From Saccharofermentans sp. (lineage in GTDB: Bacteria; Bacillota; Clostridia; Saccharofermentanales; Saccharofermentanaceae), in the NCBI GenBank assembly GCA_024685385.1, contig JAIKVV010000002.1, forward strand, positions 1 to 64,000: a stretch of 64,000 bases of DNA. The letters are read 5' to 3'. Each line of letters begins with the position of its first letter. Within the stretch, counting starts at the first letter, position 1. The notes beneath the pieces are model-generated. The model was given only the letters and a program-made list of their open reading frames with translations, made no database searches and was not told the origin of the DNA. Below, in pieces: positions 33,692 to 42,456 of the stretch. The translations under genes were made by a program, and so were the position numbers.

Positions 33692-33779
33692 TACACTTGG
33701 TATGTTATATTGTAATCGGGTATTATACCCCGCAATGTGATTATTGCTGATCAAACAACTGTAACGGAGGAACTAAAGG

Positions 33780-35207
33780 ATGTCTGAAAGCAAATACACT
33801 TATTCACTCGATGAATCGAATGCTGCAAGCATTAAGGTTATCGGTGTAGGCGGCGGCGGATGCAATGCCGTAACGAGAATGGTAGAGAGCGGTGTCCAGG
33901 GGGTCACGTTCATCACTATCAATACGGACAATCAGGCACTTGCCAGGAGCAAGTCGGATATAAAGCTTCAGGTCGGTGAGAAGGTTACCCGCGGTTTGGG
34001 CTGCGGCGCTGATCCTTCAAACGGCGAGAAAGCTGCAGAAGAATCAAGAGAAGAGATCGCTGAGGCGATCAAGGATACAGACCTTCTGTTCATTACTGCA
34101 GGTATGGGCGGCGGAACCGGTACGGGTGCTGCTCCTGTTGTTGCACAGATCGCAAAAGAGAACGGCATCCTTACAGTAGCCGTTGTTACGACTCCTTTCT
34201 TCTTCGAAGGTGAGAGAAGAGCAGCTAACGCTGACCGCGGAATCCGTGAACTCGCTAAGAATGTTGATTCCCTTATCGTTGTTTCTAATGACAAACTGCT
34301 TCAGATCGTAGATGACAACACATCCGTTGACGAAGCTTTCAATATGGCTGACCAGGTACTGAAGTTCGGTGTTGCCGGCATCTCAGACCTCGTAGCTATT
34401 CCCGGACTTATCAACCTTGACTTGGCTGACGTTAAGAGAGTCATGGCTGATGCAGGTGTCTGCCACATGGGTATCGGCCGTGCTTCCGGTGAGGACCGTG
34501 CACAGTCCGCTATCAGACAGGCAATCAACTCGCCTCTGCTCGATACGACTATCGACGGCGCAACGGGCGTTATCGTAAACTTCACCGGCGGACGCAACAT
34601 GAAGCTCACCGAGATCGACAAGGCTTCCACGATCGTTCGCGAAGAAGTATCGCCTGAGGCTGAGATCATCGTCGGTGCAGTTATCGATGATTCTCTTGAG
34701 GACGAGCTCATGATCACGGTCATCGCTTCCGGTTTCGACAATACAGTAAATGCATCTGCAGGCAGAAAGGCATCTACATCCGTTCTGTCCCGCAGCAATC
34801 CTCAGCTCATTTCCGAGAAGAAGCCCCAGCCCCAGGCTCCCAGGACTGAATATCAGCCCAAGGCTCAGGCTGCTGCTCCCGAAGCACCTGCTCCCAAGGC
34901 AGCTCCCGGATTCCTTTTCGGTGATGATTCCGTAAAGGGCGCAGCTCAGCAGCCCGCTCAGCCTGTAGTTCCTCAGCCTGTTCAGGTACAGCCCGTTCAG
35001 GTTCAGCCTGTACAGGTTCAGCAGATCCCTGTTCAGCCCGTTCAGGTTCAGCAGATCCCTCCTCAGTATCAGCAGCCCCAGGCTCCCGTACAGCAGCCTC
35101 AGATGGGCGGTCACCCTCAGGCAACCGTAGCTCCTACTGTTGAGGACAAGCCTTCCAAGTCCGCTAAGCCCTGGTTCATGTTCGGTAAGGACAACAATCA
35201 GAATTAA
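33780..35207 (+). CDS. ftsZ: Cell-division GTPase FtsZ
   Basis: A 475-residue tubulin-like GTPase that forms the Z ring. It has [13 protein letters not shown], the GTP signature [11 protein letters not shown] (about 112-122), and [10 protein letters not shown]. The GTPase and C-terminal domains end near residue 320. An unusually long linker (about 320-460) follows, rich in Pro, Gln and Val with repeats of QPVQVQ and QQIP. It also carries GFLFGDD at about 380. The C-terminus reads [13 protein letters not shown] rather than the common D-IP-FLR partner-binding peptide. GGAGG precedes the ATG. No ftsA lies nearby. Confidence 0.96.
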   Translation: MSESKYTYSLDESNAASIKVIGVGGGGCNAVTRMVESGVQGVTFITINTDNQALARSKSDIKLQVGEKVTRGLGCGADPSNGEKAAEESREEIAEAIKDTDLLFITAGMGGGTGTGAAPVVAQIAKENGILTVAVVTTPFFFEGERRAANADRGIRELAKNVDSLIVVSNDKLLQIVDDNTSVDEAFNMADQVLKFGVAGISDLVAIPGLINLDLADVKRVMADAGVCHMGIGRASGEDRAQSAIRQAINSPLLDTTIDGATGVIVNFTGGRNMKLTEIDKASTIVREEVSPEAEIIVGAVIDDSLEDELMITVIASGFDNTVNASAGRKASTSVLSRSNPQLISEKKPQPQAPRTEYQPKAQAAAPEAPAPKAAPGFLFGDDSVKGAAQQPAQPVVPQPVQVQPVQVQPVQVQQIPVQPVQVQQIPPQYQQPQAPVQQPQMGGHPQATVAPTVEDKPSKSAKPWFMFGKDNNQN

Positions 35208-35229
35208 GGACTTAGGAGCATAGCAACAA

Positions 35230-35751
35230 ATGATCTGTCCTTATTGCGCGAAAGACAATGATAAAGTAGTTGATTCACGTGCGTCCGAGTCGGGTTACGC
35301 CATAAGACGCAGAAGAGTATGCCTTGAGTGCAATGGCAGGTTTTCGACGATTGAAAAGATCGAAGGGTTTCTTCCGACCGTTATAAAGAAGAACGGGACG
35401 AAGGAACCCTTTGTTCCGTCAAAATTGAAGACGAGTCTTGAGATCGCATGCTCGAAAAGACCCGTATCCAATCAGCTCCTGACCGATATCGTATCCTGTG
35501 TCGAAAATGACATCATGCAAAGATACAGACAGGAGATAACGAGCAATGAGATCGGCGAGTATGTCATGAAGAGACTTTACGAAGCCGATAAGGTTGCATA
35601 TGTAAGATTTGCATCGGTCTATAAGGATTTCACGGATCCCGAGAGCTTTGCCCAGGAAGTTGCAAAGTTCGCAGGAAACGAAGATCCCGGAAAGGCTGAT
35701 GAACAATGGGGTGCCGATGATTCGGCAAACGATAAAGAAGGAAACGAATAA
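35230..35751 (+). CDS. nrdR: Ribonucleotide reductase regulator NrdR
   Basis: A 173-residue repressor of ribonucleotide reductase genes. The N-terminal zinc ribbon is MICPYCAKDNDKVVDSR...CLECNGRFSTIE (Cys3, Cys6, and a second pair near 31 and 34). The ATP-cone domain follows (VIKKNGTKEPFVPSKLKTSL, about 50-140), which senses ATP and dATP. AGGAG is 11 bases before the ATG, 22 bases after ftsZ. A Glu/Asp-rich tail (about 150-173) is longer than usual. It shares a transcript with ftsZ and the response regulator. Confidence 0.95.
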   Translation: MICPYCAKDNDKVVDSRASESGYAIRRRRVCLECNGRFSTIEKIEGFLPTVIKKNGTKEPFVPSKLKTSLEIACSKRPVSNQLLTDIVSCVENDIMQRYRQEITSNEIGEYVMKRLYEADKVAYVRFASVYKDFTDPESFAQEVAKFAGNEDPGKADEQWGADDSANDKEGNE

Positions 35752-35767
35752 GAGAGGTGAATGAAGT

Positions 35768-36481
35768 ATGGCAGCAAAGAAGATCCTTTTGGTAGATGAC
35801 GATCCCGGTATCATCGAAGTATTGAGACTTTATTTCGAGAAGGAAGGTTATGTGGTATCCACATGCAGTCAGGGTGACATGGCACTGGCGGCAGTTGAGT
35901 CCTTCAAGCCCGACATCATATTGCTCGACCTGATGCTTCCCGGCATGGACGGAAATGATATATGCAGAGAGCTGCGCAAGACATCGGATATCCCTGTCAT
36001 CATGCTAACTGCAAGAACAGATACACTCGATAAGGTATTGGGTCTTGAACTCGGCGCTGATGACTACATCGCCAAGCCTTTCGAGCCTAAGGAAGTCCTG
36101 GCAAGAGTCAAGGCTGTCTTGAGAAGATCCGAGAGCAAGCCTGAGGCTGATCAGAGCACAGCTGTTGATTCTTCCGAGATCATCACATATCCCGGATTCT
36201 CCGTCGACAAGGTAAGATACGTTGTAACGATCGACGGCGAGGAGATCTTCATGCCGCCTAAGGAACTCGAACTTCTCTTCTTCCTGGCATCCAATCCGAA
36301 CCGCGTATTCACCAGAGAGCAGCTCCTGGAGAATGTCTGGGGTTATGATGTATATGTCGAATCAAGGACTGTTGACGTTCACATCAAGCGTATCCGCGCC
36401 AAGATCGAGAAGCCCGATGTTGAGCATGACTGGTATATTCAGACCATTTGGAGCAAGGGCTATAAGTTCGTAACCAAATAA
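35768..36481 (+). CDS. OmpR/PhoB-family response regulator
   Basis: A 237-residue regulator. The receiver domain (1-118) has the acidic pair DDD (about 11-13), the phosphorylated Asp in LLDLMLPGMDG (about 55), and Lys in IAKPFEPKEVL. A winged-helix DNA-binding domain (about 138-237) ends with TVDVHIKRIRAKIEK and WSKGYKF. GAGAGGTGA precedes the ATG. The partner kinase begins 12 bases downstream. Gene order resembles PhoP/WalR-type systems, but the exact regulon is unknown. Confidence 0.92.
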   Translation: MAAKKILLVDDDPGIIEVLRLYFEKEGYVVSTCSQGDMALAAVESFKPDIILLDLMLPGMDGNDICRELRKTSDIPVIMLTARTDTLDKVLGLELGADDYIAKPFEPKEVLARVKAVLRRSESKPEADQSTAVDSSEIITYPGFSVDKVRYVVTIDGEEIFMPPKELELLFFLASNPNRVFTREQLLENVWGYDVYVESRTVDVHIKRIRAKIEKPDVEHDWYIQTIWSKGYKFVTK

Positions 36482-36493
36482 AGAAGCCTTGTT

Positions 36494-38029
36494 ATGAAGA
36501 ATAAGAAGGTATCGGCAAATTTTGCCGTATTCATCATATCATTCCTTATATTCACAACGGTTCTCGTCTTCGCTTTGCTGTTGTTTCTTTCGTATGAGAA
36601 CATGTACAACACCAAAGCGTCTGCGACCATCGAATCAACGGATCTTAAAGCCAAGAGCCTTGCGTCTGACATAGGATCCGTTGTCGCTGACAAAACGGAT
36701 TTCGTCTTTACCCGTGACAATGACGGCACGGGTAATCTCGAGCGCACAATGCTGATCGAAAAGTTTGTCAGATCAAAGGTATACAGCGCGGACAGCGAGG
36801 TCCTCATAGCCGACGGAGAAGGTACGGTCTATATGACGAACCTGCCTGATGCAACGGAATTCAAACTCGTTAAGGTCGTCTTTGACAGTAATGCCAAGTA
36901 TTCCGTAAATGACGAGAAGGGCAAGGAGATGCTCCAGGAGGCAGGAAAAAAAGGCTTCTCCGGCATCAGCAATATGGACAACAAGTTCATTGATTTCGTC
37001 TGCTGTGAGATGATCATAGGAACGGACTATTTTGTTGTTGTTGCAAGCTCCGTCCCTGCGTCTGACATCATGGGTGATTATGTGGTCCTCGTAGTTGAAC
37101 CTGCGATCGTTGCGCTGATCGCATCCATAGTGCTCTACGTCATGTTCATGTGGCTTTCGCTCCGCCCCGTGCGTAATATCTCGGGCGTTATCCAGAAAGT
37201 ATCCGAGGGTGATTATACGGCCAGAGTAGATGAGGCTTATACCAATGCCGATAACTTCATGAATTTCACCGTAACATCCGAATTTACGGAGATGGGAAAT
37301 ACCGTTAACAACATGATCGAATCCCTCCAGAATCAGGAGAAGGACAGGGAGATCTTCATCTCATCGGTTGCCCATGACATAAGGACTCCGTTGACTTCGA
37401 TAAACGGCTTCGTAACGGCAATGCTCGACGGCACGATAGGCGATAACGAAAGACCTAAATATCTTGAATTGATCAAGATGCAGGTAGGAAAGATCAAGTC
37501 ACTCGTAACATCCATGACGGAAGCTTCATCCTTATCTCACGTATCTCCCGAGATGATGGAGGAATTCAACGTCAATGAGATGCTCTGTGACATCACTGAT
37601 GACCTGGAGAGCCTTTTCGAGCAGAAGAACATAACGCTCGTAAAATCGCTTGATCCCGGGCCTCAGATAATTGCCTATGGCGAGACGATGGAACTCGGCC
37701 GTGTTGTAAGCAACATCATAACGAATGCGATCAAGTTTACGCCCGTCGGCGGCAAGATCAAGATCTCGACCGAGACGGACAGGAAAGAGCGCAAGATCTG
37801 GATATCAGTCGATGACTCCGGCCCCGGCATCCCGGCCGATAAGCGCCAGAGGATCTTCGAGAGTTTCTATAAGGGCGATCCTTCCCGTAAACAGGAAGGT
37901 TTCGGTCTCGGTCTTTATATCTGCAAACAGATCCTCATGGGTCACCGTCAGACCATAGTCTGCGAAGAATCGACAGAACTCGGAGGAGCCAAGTTCATAT
38001 TCTCGTTCCCTTATCCTCCGGAGGCATAA
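36494..38029 (+). CDS. Sensor histidine kinase
   Basis: A 511-residue membrane kinase. Two helices (about 12-33 and 195-220) flank an extracytoplasmic sensor domain. HAMP follows, then the H box SSVAHDIRTPLTSING (about 288-303, His292 or close), N box NIITNAIKFT, G1 DDSGPGIP, and G2 GFGLGLYICKQI. It should phosphorylate the response regulator just upstream. The next gene, nth, begins immediately after its stop. The ribosome site is weak, suggesting coupling. Confidence 0.92.
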   Translation: MKNKKVSANFAVFIISFLIFTTVLVFALLLFLSYENMYNTKASATIESTDLKAKSLASDIGSVVADKTDFVFTRDNDGTGNLERTMLIEKFVRSKVYSADSEVLIADGEGTVYMTNLPDATEFKLVKVVFDSNAKYSVNDEKGKEMLQEAGKKGFSGISNMDNKFIDFVCCEMIIGTDYFVVVASSVPASDIMGDYVVLVVEPAIVALIASIVLYVMFMWLSLRPVRNISGVIQKVSEGDYTARVDEAYTNADNFMNFTVTSEFTEMGNTVNNMIESLQNQEKDREIFISSVAHDIRTPLTSINGFVTAMLDGTIGDNERPKYLELIKMQVGKIKSLVTSMTEASSLSHVSPEMMEEFNVNEMLCDITDDLESLFEQKNITLVKSLDPGPQIIAYGETMELGRVVSNIITNAIKFTPVGGKIKISTETDRKERKIWISVDDSGPGIPADKRQRIFESFYKGDPSRKQEGFGLGLYICKQILMGHRQTIVCEESTELGGAKFIFSFPYPPEA

Positions 38030-38677
38030 ATGGCCGGATTATCTTTGAAAAAGAAGAAGATCCTGGCAGACGAAGTATGGGAAAGGCTCAATGAGGAATT
38101 CCCCGATTCGGATTGTTCTCTCGAAAAGGATCTCCCCGAAAGGCTTGCCGTAAGAGGTATATTATCTGCACAATGCACGGATGTAACCGTTAATAAGGTA
38201 TGCCGTGTTTTATTTTCAAGATACCCTTCTATGGAAGATATCTTAAAGGCTGACATAAGCGATATAGAAGACATGATCAGACCTTGCGGGCTTTATAAAG
38301 CCAAGGCGGGATCGGTCATGGAATTCGCAAGATTATATGAGGAAGAATGGGGCAGGGAAGTGCCTTCTTCAAGAGAAGAACTGATGCGCTGCAAAGGCGT
38401 CGGGAGGAAGATCGCAAATCTCATAATGGGCGAGATCTATTCCATCCCCGCAGTTGTCGTGGATACCCACTGCAAGAGAGTGATGTACAGGATAGGACTT
38501 ACATCATCGACGGATCCTTTGACGGCGGAAAAAGATATATGCAAGGTTTTCGATGAGGATAGATGGATTAAGTTAGGGCATCTTGCAGTGGACTTGGGAA
38601 GAAGATACTGCAAGTCCTCAAAGCCTGATTGTGATAATTGTCCCCTCAAAGGGATCTGCCAAAGGAGGGGCTTATGA
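38030..38677 (+). CDS. nth: Endonuclease III-family DNA glycosylase
   Basis: A 215-residue base-excision enzyme that removes oxidised pyrimidines and nicks at the abasic site. Seen: ILSAQCTDVTVNKVCR, the helix-hairpin-helix with catalytic Lys in CKGVGRKIANLIMG (about 122-135), the catalytic Asp in VVVDTHCKRV, and the iron-sulfur cluster Cys-x6-Cys-x2-Cys-x5-Cys in CKSSKPDCDNCPLKGIC. It starts directly after the kinase stop and overlaps recG by 4 bases, placing two DNA-repair genes together. Confidence 0.95.
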   Translation: MAGLSLKKKKILADEVWERLNEEFPDSDCSLEKDLPERLAVRGILSAQCTDVTVNKVCRVLFSRYPSMEDILKADISDIEDMIRPCGLYKAKAGSVMEFARLYEEEWGREVPSSREELMRCKGVGRKIANLIMGEIYSIPAVVVDTHCKRVMYRIGLTSSTDPLTAEKDICKVFDEDRWIKLGHLAVDLGRRYCKSSKPDCDNCPLKGICQRRGL

Positions 38678-40809
38678 GAGTAACTTTAACGAGTCCCGTT
38701 GTCTCCCTTTACGGCATAGGTCCGACAGCATCGGAGAAACTGGCAAAACTTGAGATATATAACATATATGATCTCATTACTTATATCCCGAGAAGATATA
38801 ACGACTGGAGCAATATCTCGGATATCATGGACATTGGTCAGGATCTTGAAGTGTCCTTAAAACTAATGGTTTTGACCATGCCATCTTTCAATCCGAAGAG
38901 CAGGCTCAAGCCCATCAGCTTTTTCGTCGGAGACAAGGGCATCAGGATCAAGGTCACATTCTTTAACCAGCCCTATCTTGCAGAAAAATACATGAGGGGA
39001 GACGAGGTTTTCTGTCACGGAAAACTTACTGTCTTTAACGGCGGTCTCCAGCTCGTAAACCCTTACATGGAGAAAGTCTCATCGGTGGACGAGGACGAAC
39101 TCGTAAAGCCCGTATATAAACTCACCGCGGGCATCACTTCCAAGCAGATCTCCAAATGGGTCAAGACTGCATTGGATCTTTGCGGAGATCAGATGCTGCA
39201 GGTTATACCTGAAGAGGTCGTAAGAAAGAGAGGATTCGTAACTCCCAAAGAATGCTACCGCATGATACATTTTCCTTCGGATATCGATGAAGCAAACCGT
39301 GCAAGATCGCAGGTCGCTTATGAGGAATTGGTGCTCCTGGGGATCGGCATGAGGATGAGCCAGAAAAGAAGCGCAGATGAGATCGCGCCCGTTGTCATTC
39401 CTTCGGGATCCCTGCCTTCTGACAAGGCATCAGCCTGGAAGAAGATAATAGCGAATTTGGGCTTTGAACTGACGGAAGATCAGAAGAATGCGATAAAGAA
39501 TATCCAGCAGGATCTCATGAAAGATATGCCCATGAACAGGCTCGTTCAGGGCGATGTCGGATCAGGCAAGACTGCAGTTGCGATCCTTGCCATGGCAATG
39601 ACTGCGATAATGGGTTATCAGTCAGTTCTCCTGGCGCCAACATCGGTCCTTGCGACCCAGCATTTCAACACGGCTCTTAACATACTTAAGGGCAGCGGGA
39701 TCGAATGCGAGCTTTTGCTCGGAAAGACAAGCCAGTCCGAGAAAACGAGGATAAAGAAGGCGATAGAAAAAGGCAGCGCCAAAGTGATTATAGGAACGCA
39801 TGCGCTTCTTACTGACGACATAGTCTTTTCTGATCTTGCCCTCGTGATAGCTGACGAGCAGCACAGGTTCGGAGTCAAGCAAAGATCCAAGCTCCTTGTG
39901 AGAAAGAATGCGCAGGGCAAAGGCCCCAACAGCGTGCATAATCTTGTAATGACCGCAACTCCCATTCCCAGGACTCTGGCGATGGTCATTTATGGTGACA
40001 TGGATACGACGGTGATCAAGCAAAAGCCCAAGGGCAGGATACCCGTCACGACATATTTTACGAATGACAAGGATTCAAGGGATATCAAGGATCTCATAAT
40101 GAGGATGATGAACTCCGGCGATCAGGTCTATATCGTATGCGCCAAGATCGATGACGAGACGGAAGAAGAAGGCACATTCTTCTTAAGATACGATGAAAGC
40201 GATGATTCCATTACGAGCGTCATCCAGATGAAGGAAAAACTCGAAAAGTGGGGCATCGGCAAAGAATATCCCACAGGCATACTTTACGGTCCCATGCCCG
40301 AAAAAGAGAAGCTTTCGGTGATGGAAAAGTTTTCATCAGGCGAGATCAGGATATTGATCTCCACGACCGTAATAGAAGTAGGCGTTGATAATCCGAATGC
40401 CAATGCCATGATAATCATGGATGCGGACAGGTTCGGTCTTTCGACGCTGCATCAGCTCCGCGGCCGCGTAGGAAGGGGAGGAAGGCCCAGTTACTGCCTT
40501 TTGGTTTCCGAGAACAAGTCTGAGAATTCCCTTATCAGGATGACCATGATGTGCCAGTCTTCAGACGGATTCGAACTTGCAAGAAAGGATCTGGAACTAA
40601 GGGGCCCGGGAGACTTCTTTGGTACGAGGCAGCACGGCATCCCGGCACTTCGGGCTGCAAACCTTTATACCGATCTCGAACTTGCAAGACAGGCTGTTAC
40701 TGAAGTAGGCGGTGTGATAGGATCGGGAACTGAAGAAGCCTTGAGAATTGAGAAGAACATAAAAGAACTTTTCGATCTGAGATTTGCATCATCTGAGAGG
40801 ACATTATAA
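38674..40809 (+). CDS. recG: ATP-dependent DNA helicase RecG
   Basis: A 711-residue SF2 helicase that remodels stalled forks and Holliday junctions. The N-terminal wedge/OB domain (about 60-170) is followed by LTEDQKNAIKNI, Walker A GDVGSGKTAVA (about 291), the box DEQHRFGVKQR, TATPIPRTLAM, and QLRGRVGRGGRPSYC near 600. The ATG at 38674 is chosen for AGGAGGGG just upstream; a TTG at 38638 lies inside nth and lacks a site. It overlaps nth by 4 bases; its stop overlaps the rsmD ATG by one base. Confidence 0.96.
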   Translation: MRVTLTSPVVSLYGIGPTASEKLAKLEIYNIYDLITYIPRRYNDWSNISDIMDIGQDLEVSLKLMVLTMPSFNPKSRLKPISFFVGDKGIRIKVTFFNQPYLAEKYMRGDEVFCHGKLTVFNGGLQLVNPYMEKVSSVDEDELVKPVYKLTAGITSKQISKWVKTALDLCGDQMLQVIPEEVVRKRGFVTPKECYRMIHFPSDIDEANRARSQVAYEELVLLGIGMRMSQKRSADEIAPVVIPSGSLPSDKASAWKKIIANLGFELTEDQKNAIKNIQQDLMKDMPMNRLVQGDVGSGKTAVAILAMAMTAIMGYQSVLLAPTSVLATQHFNTALNILKGSGIECELLLGKTSQSEKTRIKKAIEKGSAKVIIGTHALLTDDIVFSDLALVIADEQHRFGVKQRSKLLVRKNAQGKGPNSVHNLVMTATPIPRTLAMVIYGDMDTTVIKQKPKGRIPVTTYFTNDKDSRDIKDLIMRMMNSGDQVYIVCAKIDDETEEEGTFFLRYDESDDSITSVIQMKEKLEKWGIGKEYPTGILYGPMPEKEKLSVMEKFSSGEIRILISTTVIEVGVDNPNANAMIIMDADRFGLSTLHQLRGRVGRGGRPSYCLLVSENKSENSLIRMTMMCQSSDGFELARKDLELRGPGDFFGTRQHGIPALRAANLYTDLELARQAVTEVGGVIGSGTEEALRIEKNIKELFDLRFASSERTL

Positions 40810-41378
40810 TGCCGAGAGTAATTGCGGGAAGATATAAGGGCAGGGTGGTTCAAACGCCTGCGGGAGATAAGACGAGACCTACGACCGACAAGGTCAAGGA
40901 GGCATTGTTTTCGATAATACAAACGAGAGTTCCGGATGCAAGACTGCTGGATCTTTATTCAGGCTCCGGACAGATAGCGATCGAGGCATTAAGCCGCGGC
41001 GCCGAAAAGTGTTTTCTCGTAGAGAGGAACGGCAAGGCATGTGCCGTAATAAGGGATAACTTAAGCAAGATAGGGATAACCGAAGAAGATGCCGTTCTCA
41101 TGAGGATGAACGTATCTGATGCCCTTTCCACGCTTGGAAGGAAAGGTGAAAGATTTGATATAATCTATATGGACCCGCCCTACAAGGAAGCAAAGGATGC
41201 GGCATCCGTTGCTGCAAGGATCATTGCGCAGGAAGACCTTCTTGCGGAAGACGGAATCCTTATCGTGGAGCATTCGAAAGAAGACGATGTCGCATCGGCA
41301 ACGGATGACCTTGAATTCTTTCGTTCTTGTAGTTACGGGCTTACAGTGATAACATTCTTTAAGAGGACTAATTCTTAA
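40809..41378 (+). CDS. rsmD: 16S rRNA (guanine966-N2)-methyltransferase RsmD
   Basis: A 189-residue SAM-dependent methyltransferase of 16S rRNA. It starts MPRVIAGRYKGRVVQTPAGDKTRPTTDKVKE, has the SAM loop LLDLYSGSGQIAIEALSRGA (about 44-63), and the catalytic DPPY (IIYMDPPYKE, about 119-122). Normal family length. GAGGA precedes the ATG inside the recG end. It is followed by coaD, a common Firmicutes order. Confidence 0.95.
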   Translation: MPRVIAGRYKGRVVQTPAGDKTRPTTDKVKEALFSIIQTRVPDARLLDLYSGSGQIAIEALSRGAEKCFLVERNGKACAVIRDNLSKIGITEEDAVLMRMNVSDALSTLGRKGERFDIIYMDPPYKEAKDAASVAARIIAQEDLLAEDGILIVEHSKEDDVASATDDLEFFRSCSYGLTVITFFKRTNS

Positions 41379-41401
41379 AAGATAATAATATGGAGGCAGA
41401 C

Positions 41402-41890
41402 TTGAAGACTTATCTTTTCCCCGGCACATTCGATCCTTTCACGAGAGGACACCGCGACATCGCACGCCGCGCGTCCGGTCTTTGTGACAAGCTCATTATC
41501 GCCGTAATGGAAAACTCTGCCAAGAAGCCTGTTTTCTCACCCGATGAAAGGGAAGAGATGGTACGCCTTTCGATCTCGGAATATGATAATATCGAAGTGA
41601 TACAGTCCTCCGGACTTTTGGTCGATCTATATAGAGAGATGGACTGCTGTGCCGTTGTAAGGGGCATCAGATCCGAGTCTGATTTCAGGTACGAAGCGGA
41701 ACTCGCTCTCGCCAACAGACTCCTTTGTCCTTCATATGAGACTGTACTGATCCCCTGCAGGGATGACATGTCCCTCATCAGTTCAAGTATAGTCAAGGAA
41801 GTTGGTCACTACGGAGGGGATATATCCAAGATGGTTCCCGCCGAGATTGTAGACATGGTCAAAAACAAACTTACTGAAAGGAAGTTGTAA
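41402..41890 (+). CDS. coaD: Phosphopantetheine adenylyltransferase
   Basis: A 162-residue enzyme of coenzyme A synthesis that joins 4'-phosphopantetheine to ATP. Motifs: FPGTFDPFTRGH (nucleotide-binding, residues 5-16), VRGIRSESDFRYE (about 87-99), and ISSSIVKEVGHYGGD. The TTG at 41402 gives the normal CoaD start and length; GGAGG (41392-41396) lies 5 bases before it, whereas the ATG at 41390 overlaps that site. It is 2 bases ahead of the coiled-coil gene. Confidence 0.95.
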   Translation: MKTYLFPGTFDPFTRGHRDIARRASGLCDKLIIAVMENSAKKPVFSPDEREEMVRLSISEYDNIEVIQSSGLLVDLYREMDCCAVVRGIRSESDFRYEAELALANRLLCPSYETVLIPCRDDMSLISSSIVKEVGHYGGDISKMVPAEIVDMVKNKLTERKL

Positions 41891-41892
41891 TT

Positions 41893-42375
41893 ATGGAAAA
41901 TAATTCGAATCAGGGAAGATATGACCCTTTGACACATATCGATTACATGATCGATACGATCAAGGATGCTACGAGTGTTCCTTTCACGGACAAGTGCTCC
42001 ATCGAGAGAACGGAGATGATAAATTCCCTCCAGACTCTTAAGAACAATCTCCCCGGCACCATCTCCCAGGCCAACGACATCGTTGCACGTGCACAGGACA
42101 TCATCAGCACCGCGCGCGACAAGAATAAGAAGATCATCGACGATGCCAACAGGATGTATGCCCTGAAGGTCAACGATCACGAGATCACGAGAGGCGCAAG
42201 GGAACAGGCTGCAGAGATCATTGCCAAGGCAGAGGCTCAGGCAGAGGAACTCCGCCGCGACGCTCACCTCTATGTCAAGCAGCAGCTCGAGAGACTGAAC
42301 GAGACATTGGCAGAGAGCACGGCTAAGGTTCAGACGAACCTTAAGGAAATCGATTCGGCCATCGACAACCTGTGA
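41893..42375 (+). CDS. Coiled-coil ATP-synthase-b-like protein
   Basis: A 160-residue helical protein without a membrane helix. The middle and C-terminal parts (IVARAQDIISTARDKNKK, AREQAAEIIAKAEAQAEEL and YVKQQLERLNETLAES) form long coiled coils like the b subunit of F-type ATPases or DivIVA-like proteins. In Clostridia a similar gene often follows coaD. GGAAG-type bases precede the ATG. It probably has a structural or scaffold role. Confidence 0.7.
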   Translation: MENNSNQGRYDPLTHIDYMIDTIKDATSVPFTDKCSIERTEMINSLQTLKNNLPGTISQANDIVARAQDIISTARDKNKKIIDDANRMYALKVNDHEITRGAREQAAEIIAKAEAQAEELRRDAHLYVKQQLERLNETLAESTAKVQTNLKEIDSAIDNL

Positions 42376-42396
42376 CAGGATTAAGAACATGAACGC

Positions 42397-42432
42397 AAGA
42401 TCCCGGTGAAATATCAAGTTCAGCGGGATCTT
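42397..42432 (+). other. Long-loop stem between the coiled-coil and AAA-ATPase genes
   Basis: AAGATCCCG (42397-42405) pairs with CGGGATCTT (42424-42432) over an 18-base loop, followed by ATTT rather than a T run. It could act as a weak terminator or attenuator before the downstream pair. Confidence 0.4.
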
Positions 42433-42456
42433 ATTTATAGAAGGAGGTGACAAAAG

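Noticed and set aside
34383..35114. 243-codon minus-strand frame opposite ftsZ
   Set aside because: Leu/Asn-rich translation of the PQV repeat; no start signals.
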